This document shows positions 10,755-21,600 of a stretch of 64,000 nucleotides of DNA, piece by piece (positions within the stretch are counted from its first letter, which is position 1; every line of letters begins with the position of its first letter). This DNA is from Tetragonia tetragonoides (taxonomy: Eukaryota; Streptophyta; Magnoliopsida; Caryophyllales; Aizoaceae). The notes below the pieces were generated by a model that saw only the letters and a program-made list of their open reading frames with translations, searched no databases and had not been told where the DNA came from. The stretch is taken from the NCBI GenBank assembly GCA_038025085.1, contig CM076151.1, positions 12,374,501 through 12,438,500 of the forward strand. The letters are read 5' to 3'. The position numbers and the translations under genes are program-made.

Positions 10755-10896
10755 CACATAAAGAAATCATATACTCATAATCTAAGTCAAACACCATAGA
10801 ACTCCAGTGAAGAAACCATAAGATATCTACTTAAATCAGCAAAAAGCAAACATTAACAATAAAAAACAAAAATTTGGTAACAAATTGTAATGAATA

Positions 10897-11041
10897 AAAT
10901 GTATGAAGCCTTTCCAGGATTAAATGACACCAAAATTAAGTCAACAATCAGGATAAACCACAGTTACTTATTTAGCGCCCGAGCCATTACACCTGAAAGA
11001 ACTGATTTAATCCTCCAGAATTGGTAATGGGCGCCAGTTGA
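10897..11041 (-). ncRNA. Box H/ACA snoRNA, copy 1
   Basis: Minus strand: 5' hairpin with long closing helix GCGCCC/GGGCGC and CATTAC/GTAATG, H box AAATAA, then a second hairpin around TTTAATCCTGG. ACA in ATACATTT is followed by three bases to the 3' end. About 145 nt. The pair with 9889-10026 shows two-hairpin architecture conserved while stems drift. Confidence 0.75.
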
Positions 11042-11287
11042 TTTTATATAATTAATCCCAAAAATAAAAGAAAAAGAAATGTAACACTGTTTACTGAACC
11101 TCAGATCATTGACATGACAAACAAAACTCAAGAGGTTCACCCAAGAACATTGAAACTTACTATCCCTGATGTTTACGAGAGATTTATCCACAATAAGGCA
11201 ATAAGTCCCTGCTTTTCATCAGGTTCTTAAAATTAATATAAATATTGTACAAGTCTTTAATTTTGAATGTAAAAAAGATGGCACTTT

Positions 11288-11396
11288 TATGTGCTCAGTG
11301 GAAGGAGAAGTCGTTAATTAGAAGGCTCACGGCAAGATTAAATCTTGGCCACTGCCCACAAACACCAATGGTGTTGTAATCTCATCATGGCATTAA
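11288..11396 (-). ncRNA. Box C/D snoRNA guiding the 3' end of 18S rRNA, copy 1
   Basis: Minus strand: C box ATGATGA (plus 11382-11388), D box CTGA (plus 11295-11298), TGC/GCA terminal pairing. It carries the 15-nt guide ACGACTTCTCCTTCC against 18S. It differs from the second copy mainly outside boxes and guide. Confidence 0.85.
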
Positions 11397-11450
11397 ACAT
11401 TAACCAAAATGCAAAATGAAAAAAGAAAAACAAAAACTAAGGTAAAATTA

Positions 11451-11537
11451 AGAGCTTCAGTGTGTGTAACAATCAGATCATAGATCATTGACCTCACTGA
11501 AATCCGCTAAGATAAAGTATGTTATCATCATAAGCCC
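11451..11537 (-). ncRNA. Box C/D snoRNA guiding 25S rRNA (GUGUGUAAC site), copy 1
   Basis: Minus strand: C box ATGATGA (plus 11525-11531), D box CTGA (plus 11457-11460), terminal stem GGCTT/AAGCT. The guide TTGTTACACACA lies directly before box D. The segment CTTAGCGGAT is also conserved between copies and may be a second guide. Confidence 0.85.
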
Positions 11538-11625
11538 TCAATAAATTTCAATCATGGAAAACAATGAAGACATAAATACCCAATTCAAATAAGAAAGATT
11601 AGAGAGAAAGAGAATATCTGTATAT

Positions 11626-11708
11626 GTGTGTGCTCAGACAGCCAAGGGTTTGTCTTCAACCAGAAGGTCAGAAACTCTAGTCCACACTTAATTGCATCAC
11701 TGCAACAC
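11626..11708 (-). ncRNA. Box C/D snoRNA with two 25S guides, copy 1
   Basis: First snoRNA downstream of the promoter. Minus strand: C box GTGATGC, D' CTGA, a C'-like TTGAAGA, D box CTGA (plus 11634-11637), terminal TGTG/CACA pairing. Guides as in the copies at 10498 and 10672. By the D+5 rule they predict 2'-O-methylation of C in ACAGCCAAGG and U in GACUCUAG of 25S rRNA. Confidence 0.87.
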
Positions 11709-11880
11709 ACATAGATAAGAGATGACGGCTATTAAGTGCCTCCATTAAAATTAGACAAATAAGAAAAATACATACTCCAAAGGAATTAGGGTTTTGCGAT
11801 AGAGAGGAAAAATAAGGGTTCAAGATGGGGAGATAAGAGGAGAGAGAGTGAGTTTTATGAGATAAGCGATAGCGAGAGGG

Positions 11881-11942
11881 GTTTATATGGAGAAGGCAGT
11901 GCTAGGGTTTTATGCTTAGGCCAAGTATCCAAAACTGGCCCA
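11881..11942 (-). promoter_or_regulatory. snoRNA-cluster promoter: TATA, telo-box, site II
   Basis: On the minus strand, in order toward the snoRNAs: TGGGCC (site II, plus 11937-11942), telo-box AAACCCTA (plus 11903-11910), and TATA-like CATATAAAC (plus 11881-11889). This combination is typical of plant ribosome-biogenesis and Pol II snoRNA-cluster promoters. It lies about 170-230 bp upstream of the first snoRNA, so the snoRNAs are probably one transcript. Confidence 0.7.
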
Positions 11943-11949
11943 AGTACTT

Positions 11950-13060
11950 GTTTGTGGTTTGCCTTTGGGCTCATCAGCCGCTAAGCTCACGCAAACTTGT
12001 TTTGTTACTGGTACTCTATTTTTGTGGCTTTGTAAAACTAGACCCAAAACTCAATCATCCAAAATGGCAAGTAGAGGGCTAAATGAACCCTATGTCCCGT
12101 CCTTTTGTTTTTCCTCTTTTTTCGTTGGTGTGAGGACAATGAAGAGATATACCACCTCATTTGTACTCTCGAGAGTACCCGACTCGCGGGCTCTGGCTTG
12201 CAGGTTTCAAAATACTAGGGTCAGCCGCGCATATCTTGCCCTCTCGACAGTCTGGAGTACATAACTATGTCCTATCGGGACCATCTGCCATAAATCAGAG
12301 GTTTGACGAGCCCTCGTACTTTAGATATGTTCGGCACAATTAGTTGTTTTACTAGTTGAAAAATCAAAATATGGGGTAAAAATCAGAATAGTTTCTATCC
12401 AATAACGGTAATACTCTCTCTCTCCCTCTCATTTGTTTGTTTTAAATACTTGTTCGTCCATTCCCAAAATATTCATGACCATCGTTTTCGAGACAATAAA
12501 TGCGACTGTGATTGTTAATGTACCTTAAATTTTGCTGCTTGTTCTTTACTTTGATATTAAAGACCATTAGATTAGAATCACTATTATCTTTTATTTTTCA
12601 TCGTGCCATATATTTTTGTTGTTGTTGATGAACCTTTGAGTTTTTTTCTTCATCATCAAGGTTCAAATCCTACTGAAAGTATTTGAAACCCCTTATCTCT
12701 TTAAGTCTTTATCTCTCATCCCCCCTAATGTTTGATTACTAGATTTTGGCTAGGTGACTAAGGTGAGCATAAATCAAACAATGATCAAATTACCATTAAT
12801 AGGAGAAAATTTCATTTTCTCTTCTTTTTCCTACTCCACTTGGTTGTTGGTAGGATGGAGTTGAGAAGTCAACCCAACGTGTACCACACAATACCGCACG
12901 GATCACAAATCTCAACCGTCCATCTTCACACCTTGATGAGATACGGCCCTGATCACCTTAATCACCTATCAAAAATAGCTATCCAGTCCCCACCATCATC
13001 CACTAGTGTGCCCCACTCTTCTTGCCTTTAAAATCATGCATCGGTTGGCACACCAAATTA
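11950..13060. other. Intergenic, no gene recognised
   Basis: Open frames near 11959-12343 have no recognisable domain and include a GC-richer stretch (12160-12320) unlike its surroundings. I cannot assign it. No transposon ends found. Confidence 0.35.
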
Positions 13061-13063
13061 CCC

Positions 13064-13086
13064 GCCACGTGGCAGTTACCACGTCA
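13064..13086. promoter_or_regulatory. G-box and ACGT elements upstream of the coiled-coil gene
   Basis: Perfect palindrome GCCACGTGGC (13064-13073) followed by ACGTCA (13081-13086), about 150-250 bp upstream of the CT-rich leader. These are bZIP/bHLH-type binding motifs. The role is inferred from position only. Confidence 0.45.
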
Positions 13087-14377
13087 CTTCTTATAGCCCT
13101 GTAAAGTCAGAGAATTCTAGATTATTTTTTCTGTTACTCAATCATCAACTGACACCTGTCCTAATAATTAACTAAATGACACAATTACCCCTTTTGTTCT
13201 CACCGGCAATATCCATGTGATGATGTGAATTGTGACGATCGGTTATATTATCGTTTCTCTCTCTTGTCTTCCTTTTTCTTCTTCTTTTCCTCTCTCTCTC
13301 TCTCTCTAGCCCTCTCGAGATCTTTCGAAGTGGGGTTTTCTGTAGATCCAATCAAAGCATCTGGGTCAGAAAAAATCTGGGTTTTTAGTGCTCCATTTGG
13401 CGTTAATCAGGTGATGATTAATTTCATGATGTCCTTTTCTTTCTGGAATTTTTGTTATTAAATTAAGCACTGATTCGTCGGATTTTAGCTGATTAAGCTT
13501 GTTGGGTCGTTTTATTTTGGGGTTAATTTCCATGGGTAATGATCCAATTGAGTGTAAATTTCTGATAATTTATGAGGGCATATTAGATCTCAATTTTTAG
13601 TGATGAGATTGCGTTAGAATTCAGGGTTTCGTGTGATTTTTTTCTCACAGATCTGTTTTTATCTAATTTATGCTATTTCAATGATAAATAGTGCAATTAA
13701 GCTGTTGATCAGCTGTTATGCCTTCGTAATTTAGCTCTAACAGTTGTTTTTAGAGTTATTATACTGTTGTGGTATATGCTAAAGATTTTAGGTCGAGGAA
13801 TCACTATATAGTTTTTGTGAATTTCCATATTTTCTCGCATCATGCTAGAGGTGGAATAAAGTATGAATGAAACAAATATTATACTAGGACCCAGTGAGGG
13901 CAATTCTTTTCCTTGGTGTAGAACCATAGATCCCTAATTTCATTCTAATGTGATCTTAGTTTACATCATTTGGAAATTTAGAGTTGAGATTTTGAATTAT
14001 GGATCAGCTCCCATCTGAATAGTAGTATATACAGATCTTTTATCTATTGGCCTAAATCCTTTGTTATTGACATCAAATATTTTCTTGGAAGGAGTTTAAG
14101 GTGGATAGCAATGAGAAGGTAAAGGCATATGATTGTTAAAATGTTCATATAGAGTGCCGTGAGGCTGTGCAGTGTGATCTAGATGCATGTAAAAGGATAT
14201 TGTATGATCATGAAAGGGAGTAGCTGGCCTGATTGAGGTTGTGGCACGAGGAAACTGATGCTTGTATCTATCACGTTCTGAAGGAGGTTGTATAATGAGA
14301 TATGATAAGCTATAATCAGATATTCAGGGAAGCTTATTTGTGTCTAAGAATGGGATTATAGTTTTGTGAATGGTGTT

Positions 14378-14538
14378 TTCTTAGTTTTTGATAACATGGG
14401 TGCTCAAGCTTTGCTTGACTAATCCCATGGGCCCTGAAGTTAAAGACCAGGAAAACCTCCCGTGGTTTTGAGGGGACTCAAACCACCTGTGGAATAGTCT
14501 CAATGGTCTTACCAGTTGAGCCACCCCCTCAGGGTTAG
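14378..14538 (-). mobile_element. tRNA-derived SINE in the leader intron (161 bp)
   Basis: Minus strand: A-box-like TGGCTCAACTGG, B-box-like GGTTTGAGTCC, then the body CCTGGTCTTTAACTTCAGGG and CCATGGGATTAGTCAAGCAA. Imperfect 17-bp flanking repeats GTTTTGTGAATGGTGTT (14361-14377) / GTTTTATGAATGATATT (14539-14555) look like an old target duplication. A 5'-truncated relative is at 20122-20235. Confidence 0.75.
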
Positions 14539-15001
14539 GTTTTATGAATGATATTGTTGTTGCTTAGTTCATTTTAAGGATGTAGTTTTTTTAGTCACAT
14601 ATTCTGTTGGTAGGTTAAGAATGATGTTTCAAGGTCAAGTGTTAAATTCATGTTTCAATTGTTATTTGATCTACTCTAAGTCATTAACATTTCGGAACTG
14701 TACTGGCTATCTGGCCCGGTTGGGGCCTGGGGAACGAGGGTGATATGTACTTTCTTTTATACATGTTTTCTTGTTTTGTATTTGTTATTCTTTCTCCACT
14801 TGAAGTAAGTATTTTTGCCTTTAATTGTTATAAAATAGTTGAATGTCGATATGTATGCATATGTTTGTTATCAAGCTCATGTCGCTCATGGTTCTGACTT
14901 ATGATCTTGATTATTATTTTAGTCAGGTGGTCATGTGAGTTCGCCTGAGCTGACTGCAGTCACGTGCGATCTCAAATTGTATGTACCTGACACAGAAGCA
15001 G

Positions 15002-15160
15002 ATGGGTGAATGCAAGGGCTCTGGAAAATTGGGAAGAATGGTTCTAAGGAACGAATCTGTTAATGCTTACCAGTTTGCTCTTCTTCTTTCCCCTGTTGTC
15101 TCTGTTTGGGATTGTATTGTTCGTAAGATGAGGTATAATTACAGACCTGAGTGGGTGTAG
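15002..15160 (+). CDS. Upstream ORF, 52 codons
   Basis: ATG at 15002 opens a 52-residue frame (starts MGECKGSGKL, ends NYRPEWV) that stops at 15158-15160, 237 bp before the main start of the next gene. If this segment is in the mature leader it is a uORF that could lower translation of the main ORF. No homology is recognised. It may be intronic. Confidence 0.25.
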   Translation: MGECKGSGKLGRMVLRNESVNAYQFALLLSPVVSVWDCIVRKMRYNYRPEWV

Positions 15161-15397
15161 GGTTTCTGAATTGAAGAATAGCTCGAGAAAAAGAAATCAG
15201 TGTACTTAGTGTTTGATAGGGAGGAAAGGTGACAACAAGTTGGGAGAAAAAAGAAAGAAAGAAGTAGGTTCTCTCAAATGGAAGAATAAAAAAAGAGATA
15301 GTGAAAGAGTAAATGTATACTTCGTAAAATAGTTAAGGAAAGAAGTTGTGCTAACATACTATATAGTTAAAAGAGTTATTAGCGATAGTAATCCAAG

Positions 15398-16012
15398 ATG
15401 GAATCAGCTAAGGCACCTCATGTTAAGAAGGTGAAAAAGAAACAGGTGAAGGATGAGTTGGACCGTATTAAGCAAGCTGAGAAGAAACGAAGGAGGTTGG
15501 AGAAAGCTCTGGCAACTTCTGCAGCCATTCGTTCTGAACTGGAGAAGAAGAAACAGAAGAAGCAAGAAGAGCAGCAGCGGCTGGATGAACAGGGTGCTGC
15601 AATTGCGGAAGCAGTTGCTCTCCATGTCTTACTGGAAGAAGATCCCGATGACACGTCTAGAATTATTTTGAAGAAGGAAGAAGAATTTGATCACTGGCAC
15701 CACGCAGCAAATATTGGGCTGTTCATGGATGGATCTGCCTTTTCTAATCGAAACCTTAAGAGGTGCTCCGTAGAAAGCATTGACTATTTTCCTAGTGGTT
15801 ATGGATCTGGAAGTGAGTTGAATCACTTTGGAGAAAGCAATCAACCATTTTCGTCTTGGCCTCTTGCTGAAAATTTCCATTTCCCATATTTGAGGGATGG
15901 GGCATGGAGCCCCCGTGATATTTCTGCCGGTCTCATTGCAGCACAGGCTGTTTCATCACTTCAAATTGGAGAAGATGCGCGGGTTGACGCAGTTTTCTAT
16001 AATAGATATTGA
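15398..16012 (+). CDS. Plant-specific coiled-coil protein, unknown function
   Basis: 204-residue protein in one coding exon. Residues about 10-75 are extremely Lys/Glu/Arg/Gln-rich and should form a long charged coiled coil. There follows an Ala/Leu helix (GAAIAEAVALHVLLEED) and a Ser/Phe-rich C-terminal half without recognised domains. It resembles a conserved uncharacterised plant protein whose start also reads as a basic coiled coil. I cannot give it a function. The leader appears spliced: a CT-rich first exon near 13225-13410 ends in CAG|GTGATG at 13410/13411, and the long following intron holds a SINE. The first ATG of the frame was chosen. The exact leader exons are not resolved. Confidence 0.75.
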   Translation: MESAKAPHVKKVKKKQVKDELDRIKQAEKKRRRLEKALATSAAIRSELEKKKQKKQEEQQRLDEQGAAIAEAVALHVLLEEDPDDTSRIILKKEEEFDHWHHAANIGLFMDGSAFSNRNLKRCSVESIDYFPSGYGSGSELNHFGESNQPFSSWPLAENFHFPYLRDGAWSPRDISAGLIAAQAVSSLQIGEDARVDAVFYNRY

Positions 16013-16707
16013 GATGACTGAAAATAAGGCTTTAAGTTATGATCCCATTGCTAAAAGCTTACTAGTAGCGATCAATAATAATGTTTTCATGTACATACTT
16101 CTGCTGTCGATGTGCCTTTCTAGCTAGTTATTGAGTCTTGCCAATGTTGTGGTGTGATCAATTGTTTCGATTCCTCTTGAAGTGGTCAGCTGTCTCTAGG
16201 AGTTCTCTTTCGTATAGGTTCAGTGGATGTTGTGTACTGTTGAGACTGAAGTGCTAAGTACTGGTAATGTTTTGTTGTGTGTTTCCTATATACTTATTTG
16301 TCTGAGATAACCTATGTGTCCATCCTTTTGGGGGGAAAATCTTACTGTTCCATATAACATTGTGAGTTTCCGTGTTGCGCAATTCTTATCCAAGCAGGAA
16401 CCAATATGTGCCGAATGTGCTCCAAGGCCTCCGACCCCTAGTGGCTAGGAGTAATTCTTGATCAAAATATGAAGGGGAGTGAAGCACCGAGTCACCGTGT
16501 ATTTCTCTCCTTGCTTTGTACTTCAATTGCAAAATTCCTGTCCAATCTGGCCGGGGGAGTTTTAATCCTGAAATGACAAGCAATCACGCAAATCCATTTC
16601 CTTGTGCGAGGGGAGTGCTTGGTGCTAAGATGAAATGTTTGGATGAAAATTGAGCACTCAATCGCTTAGCTTGTAAGTGTTGTGTGCGTATGTGTGGTGC
16701 AAATTTT
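16013..16707. other. 3' UTR of the coiled-coil gene and intergenic DNA
   Basis: The first ~300 bases probably contain the 3' UTR. Nothing else is recognised. Confidence 0.35.
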
Positions 16708-16841
16708 TATATACTCCCACCTCCACGGAGCTGCGTGGAGTTGGGAGGGGCAGGTGAGGTCCACGGGCAGGAGAGAGAGAATGAGCAGGAAAGAGAGAGA
16801 AGGGAAAATGCTCTATGTAGCTAGGTGGAGAGGTATATAAC
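16708..16841. repeat. Small foldback element with strong hairpin
   Basis: TATATACTCCCACCTCCAC at the left and, inverted, TATATACCTCTCCACCTAGC at the right define loose terminal inverted repeats. Inside the left end, 16714-16747 is a self-contained hairpin: CTCCCACCTCCACG and CGTGGAGTTGGGAG pair 13 of 14 around a 6-nt loop. Possibly a degraded MITE. No target duplication identified. Confidence 0.45.
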
Positions 16842-16949
16842 TCACCTACTGTGTATGTGGTAGCGCATGACGATATTTGTGTACGTGAAAATTGCTATTA
16901 GGCATGCAAAACCTTTTTTTATCAACCACCCAGTCTAATTAGGCCCGCA

Positions 16950-17640
16950 CATCGAAATCTTAGGTGAGTATGGAGTTCAATGGCCCAGATAGTCTTTCTG
17001 TGGCACCGGGGATTGTTTTGGGTCACAATAGACCATTTGTAGAATTTTGGGAAAAAATCATAAGTGGGATCGAAAACCTAAAAATGAAGGTTATAATCCA
17101 TTTTTTTGGGCTTCTGGGAGTCTGGAAACAAAAATTGTTATTGTCGCATCATATCACTTGAGACATCTCTAGGGAACATGGGAGGCCCGAGAGTCGTTTA
17201 TCGAGTTGTTATTAGGCTTAGACGACTATTTTTTGATCACCCATTTTAAGAGACAAAATACCGAATAGGGTAATACGGAGTTCAGGAATCAGGATAGCCT
17301 ACCCGGAGCTCCAAAGATTCTCTTAGCTCAAAATGAACCCCACACACAAATTTGGGTAAAAATCATAACTTGAGGTTTGAGAAGTCGAAAATGAAGGTTA
17401 TGATCCATAATTTCTGGGCTTCCGAACGCCCCGAAGTGAAAGTCATTTTTTGGGTACCATATAGCATGGTGACACCTCTAAGGGACACGGGCGGCCCCAA
17501 AGGTCGGTTATCGCATTCATATTTGCTTAGATGAGCATTTTATCAGTCAGTCACGGACCCGAACAGGGAAACCATGGATGAGTGCAGAGTTTAGGGACTC
17601 GAATAGCCTTTTTAGAACATCAGTGGGTTCACACCCAAAA
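16950..17640 (+). repeat. Two diverged copies of the ~310 bp satellite unit
   Basis: Segments with AAAATGAAGGTTATAATCCA and GGGCTTCTGGGAG-type words occur at about 17080 and 17390, about 308 bp apart. They share the order of landmarks seen in the array at 48250-50765 (TTTTGGGnAAAAA, ATGAAGG, ATAATCCA, GGGCTTC, CATGGGAGGCCC, GGTTATCG). They are more diverged than units within that array. Confidence 0.72.
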
Positions 17641-18480
17641 TTGAAAGTGGACACATGGTAGATGAGAAACAGAGAAAGTGGGGGTGGTGGACTGATGGGT
17701 GAGGAGAGAGATTAAACATGTTAGGTAGGCAATTGAACTTCTCAGACTCGACATCAAGGTTGTAGAGAAAGTTCTTAATGTTTTTCACCACACATAGCAT
17801 GCCTTAAGAGTTTAGGCTTTCGCAATGAGTAAATGGCGCACCTTATTCGATTTTCAGTTCCTGTCTGAAACACCAAAAGAAATCCAAAAGAACTTGAATA
17901 TAATTAAAGGGAGAAGTATTAGTTTACTCACCGGGTAGACTCTTATTTTATTGTCCACATCACACGGGTAGATTATCCGGTAGGTAGAAAAAGCATTCTC
18001 CTAATTAAACGGCTTAGAAAGAAGTGTGCCACAGAAATCCATGGTTTTTGCATTGTCTCAGAGGTGGAAAACATTATTTATGGGGAATAGGCGGATAGGG
18101 TGCAAAATCTCAGATCAGATTTGGATATCATATGATTCATATCCCTATACTTTGTATATGTTGGGTAATTGGCTGTGACAACCAAAATATTCACATATGC
18201 ATCACAGATTCACAATAAGTGAATGTCCCTTTGCCAACAAGTGTTAAGGTGCCTTCTTCTCTTCTCCACCAGCAGAGAGAGATCTGGGTCCGATGTTCCC
18301 ATCCAACTCCAACTCCAACTCCAACTCCACCTCCCCTACTTCCCCAACCCTAGCCGACTACAGATACAAGGAAGGGAAAGAGGCAGAAGAAAGAAATGAA
18401 ACAAGATCTGCATGGAACACCAATGGTCTTCCAATGTTGTGGTGAGAAATGGAAAGAACACAGCACATTTTTCACATTGT
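17641..18480. other. Intergenic; CAACTC microsatellite
   Basis: No gene seen. A short CAACTC hexanucleotide run lies at about 18301-18330. The far end approaches the 3' UTR of the DeSI gene. Confidence 0.4.
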
Positions 18481-18624
18481 ACTTCATACATTTTGACGCA
18501 GTAGTAGCAATTGTAAGTAAGTTTTAAGGAAAGAAAAGAAGGCGAATTTTACAAGGATACACAACAGCTTCACTAACAATAACCTGGAATTGCTTCTCGG
18601 AAGAAAACATATGAAGCCTTTCTG

Positions 18625-21600
18625 TCAACTACTCTGACGACCATTCTGTCGCAGTGGTGCTGCTTCTTCATCTTCTTGTTGCTTTTGTTGCCGAATGAAC
18701 TCGTGATTTGGCTCTTCCACTACTGAACTTGTGGATGGTTTGTCGCCAGCAGGAATAAGATTTTTAAACCATGACACCTGGAATTTCGGCGAATTTCTGT
18801 TTGGACTTGGGCTGTCAGGAGCTACTTGTGAGTTGTTACCAATGCCTGAAAGAAATCGGTACGCAACCTTGCTGGCAGATACAATCTCTGTCTTGGCTTG
18901 TTTCAACTGCAATAACGTCAGAAATTAGCAGACCAAACTCAGTGCATATTAGCTAAATCAAACAATCAAAATTAGATTTTATTTTTAAGGTGCGGAAAAC
19001 ATCAGAAATTTATAGTGATGCAGAGGAATAGACATTTCCCCTCAAGCTTTTTAAAAAGAACATTTGCACGGTTAACAAAACTTCAAATGTGGCAAACCAA
19101 ACACGGCAATTAACAAGTTACATCGGCATCTTACACGAAATGCTGTGTTCCCTGCTATTTCAACAGCAGCATCGCCAGCATTGGCAAATCGATTAACCCA
19201 ACCTGCAAGAAGCAGAGGCTATAAGAATCCACGATTCTGATGAGAACAGCTGAATAGTGGTAGCATTCTAACTAATACATGAAAACAAGCCCTAAATATC
19301 AATCCTGCAAGCAAATGTATCCAAAGCATGATAACGGAGCAGCAAAATGCTTCTAGGTCATCTACCCACAATAAAATAAAATTTTAATAACACAAAAGGG
19401 GAATGCAAAAATGCATAATGGAGAGTTTCTGACAGTTCCTGACACAAATTCCATGTAATCACAAGAGTTTCATAAACCTAACGAAAACATGAACAGTAAG
19501 GAGAGAAACATCACTAAAATTCCGACCCTTCACTACAAGGGCCCCCGAGAATTTGCACAAGCATGGAAATTGATGCAGCAATTGGCATATTGTGGCAACT
19601 CATAAGCTGTCAATGGATGCTATTAAAGAAGGGATAAACTGTGGGTAAGCATGATAGAAGCAGAGGAGTCAATAATGTCCATGACAAACTTGAAAAGTTC
19701 TTGGACTTGCTCCCGACATCATATGGCTTAAGTAACAGGCATGATATTAAACTAAGGTACAGATTCCTTACAAACTTTTTGCATTTATCTTGGGAAAAGT
19801 CAAACAAACTTCAAAGGGCAGATGGAAGAAAAGCTTGAATGGCAAGCCTCCTTCGCATAGGAAAACTATTCTGGCAAACCAAGACACTTGGGGAGCTTGT
19901 ACATAGACCCCTCACGTCAAGGGGGAGGGGAAATGAGGGGAGATGAGAAAGAAGGAACAAAACAAAACAGGATACCAGCAATAGGGATTGGGAAAGAGGG
20001 CTTGACCATTTGCAATCTAGCATTTACTTAGCCAAAATAAAACTTCGGAAGCAAGTCCAAAAAAGTTGAGTAGTTTGTCTAACAGCCAGCATCTTGAGCA
20101 AAAATTGCTCATTTGATTTTTAAGATAATATGGGTACCCAAACTTTGCATGAATAATCCCATGGACCCCGAAGTAAACGACCCGAAAACCTCCAGTGGCC
20201 CCAAGGGGACTCGAAAAACTGCTGGTTTGTCTAAAAGACTAAAACCTTTTCATCGTGATGCATCATTGGGGATTTTATATTCAAGACTTTTTGATCAGAT
20301 GACATAAATGATACTAATGCTTACAGAACAAAAGGCAGCAATATAAACTTGCATCTGCTATGAGTACGGCGTGGTGGTCATTAGCATAGTATTTCTCATT
20401 CTATGATAAATGATAGCCAGCAATTTCATAGCAGGCAACATGAATCCTATGAACGAGTGAGTCCATGGGCTCAAATTGTGACAACACATGAATATTTATG
20501 TGCCCAAGTTTGACAATGAGTCCAGTCTTGAACATGAAAGAAAAAGTACTGATGAAATGATAACATACCTGGAAGTTTTTGGACGCCCAGCCTTTCACAG
20601 AGCTCATCACAGAAGTGATTGCAGTTTCTTGATAGTAAGTCATAAGACATCCCAGGCCACTCTCTACTCAGTTCCCTCAAAATCTGATTTACCTTGAAGA
20701 TAGACAGGTTTGTTTGTCCAAGGACAATTTTTTCACGATAAGAGTACATAGGGTTTTTAGTAGAAGGGCAGCTAAAGACTCCACTTCCTTGTTCACAGAA
20801 CCCAAAGGACCATTCATCATCTCCATAAACCTGTAAGCACAAGATGGAGCTTGCAATGAACATCTTAATCATATTATAAAAAACGCAATAATGAAAAAAG
20901 ATATAAGTAATTGCTTACTATCCAAATATATATATCATTACACGTAATATGAGAGGAATAGAATTCACCACAAAACGCATAAATAAATTTTTTGAATGCA
21001 AAGGCAGTAAATCAAATTTCTCAAGATCATTCCTCTATTTCTGCCCCACAGTTGTAGCACTATGCTGGGGACCATGAATCACCGAACGCAATATACAGGA
21101 CATAATATGAGAAGCAGCACAACCATTGCAACACTAACGAAACTTTAGCACCACATGAAGTCACCCACCATACATAATAAAATGGTTCTCCAGGTCAAAC
21201 CATGGCTGCATTCTGTTAAAACCCATTATTTCACTTCAGCAATTAATTCCATTATAATACTACAGATTCTATTGTTCAAGACATCAATAGATGGTCACAG
21301 GCATCAGATTCATAGAGAGTCGAAAAGGTAGCTCTAAAACTCTTAACCTAATATTACATTATTACCTCAACATGAACATTTATATTAGCACAGTATGAAA
21401 ACCATATCAGTATGAGGTGACATCTCCGATATAATTGGGTGAACACACCTAACAGACTTTGGACCAGGTGGCAGGTTCCCCTACTTCTCCACTCACTAGG
21501 AATGGAAAGTTTGATCTTAAGACAACTACGCTGATAAATTCGTCTCCAACTCTGGCCAACAGTAAACTTAAAGGCTAAATACTTCTGCATTTCAAATTCC

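Noticed and set aside
11959..12343. Overlapping 101- and 60-codon frames
   Set aside because: No domain, no promoter or splice context, composition not convincing; left as unassigned.
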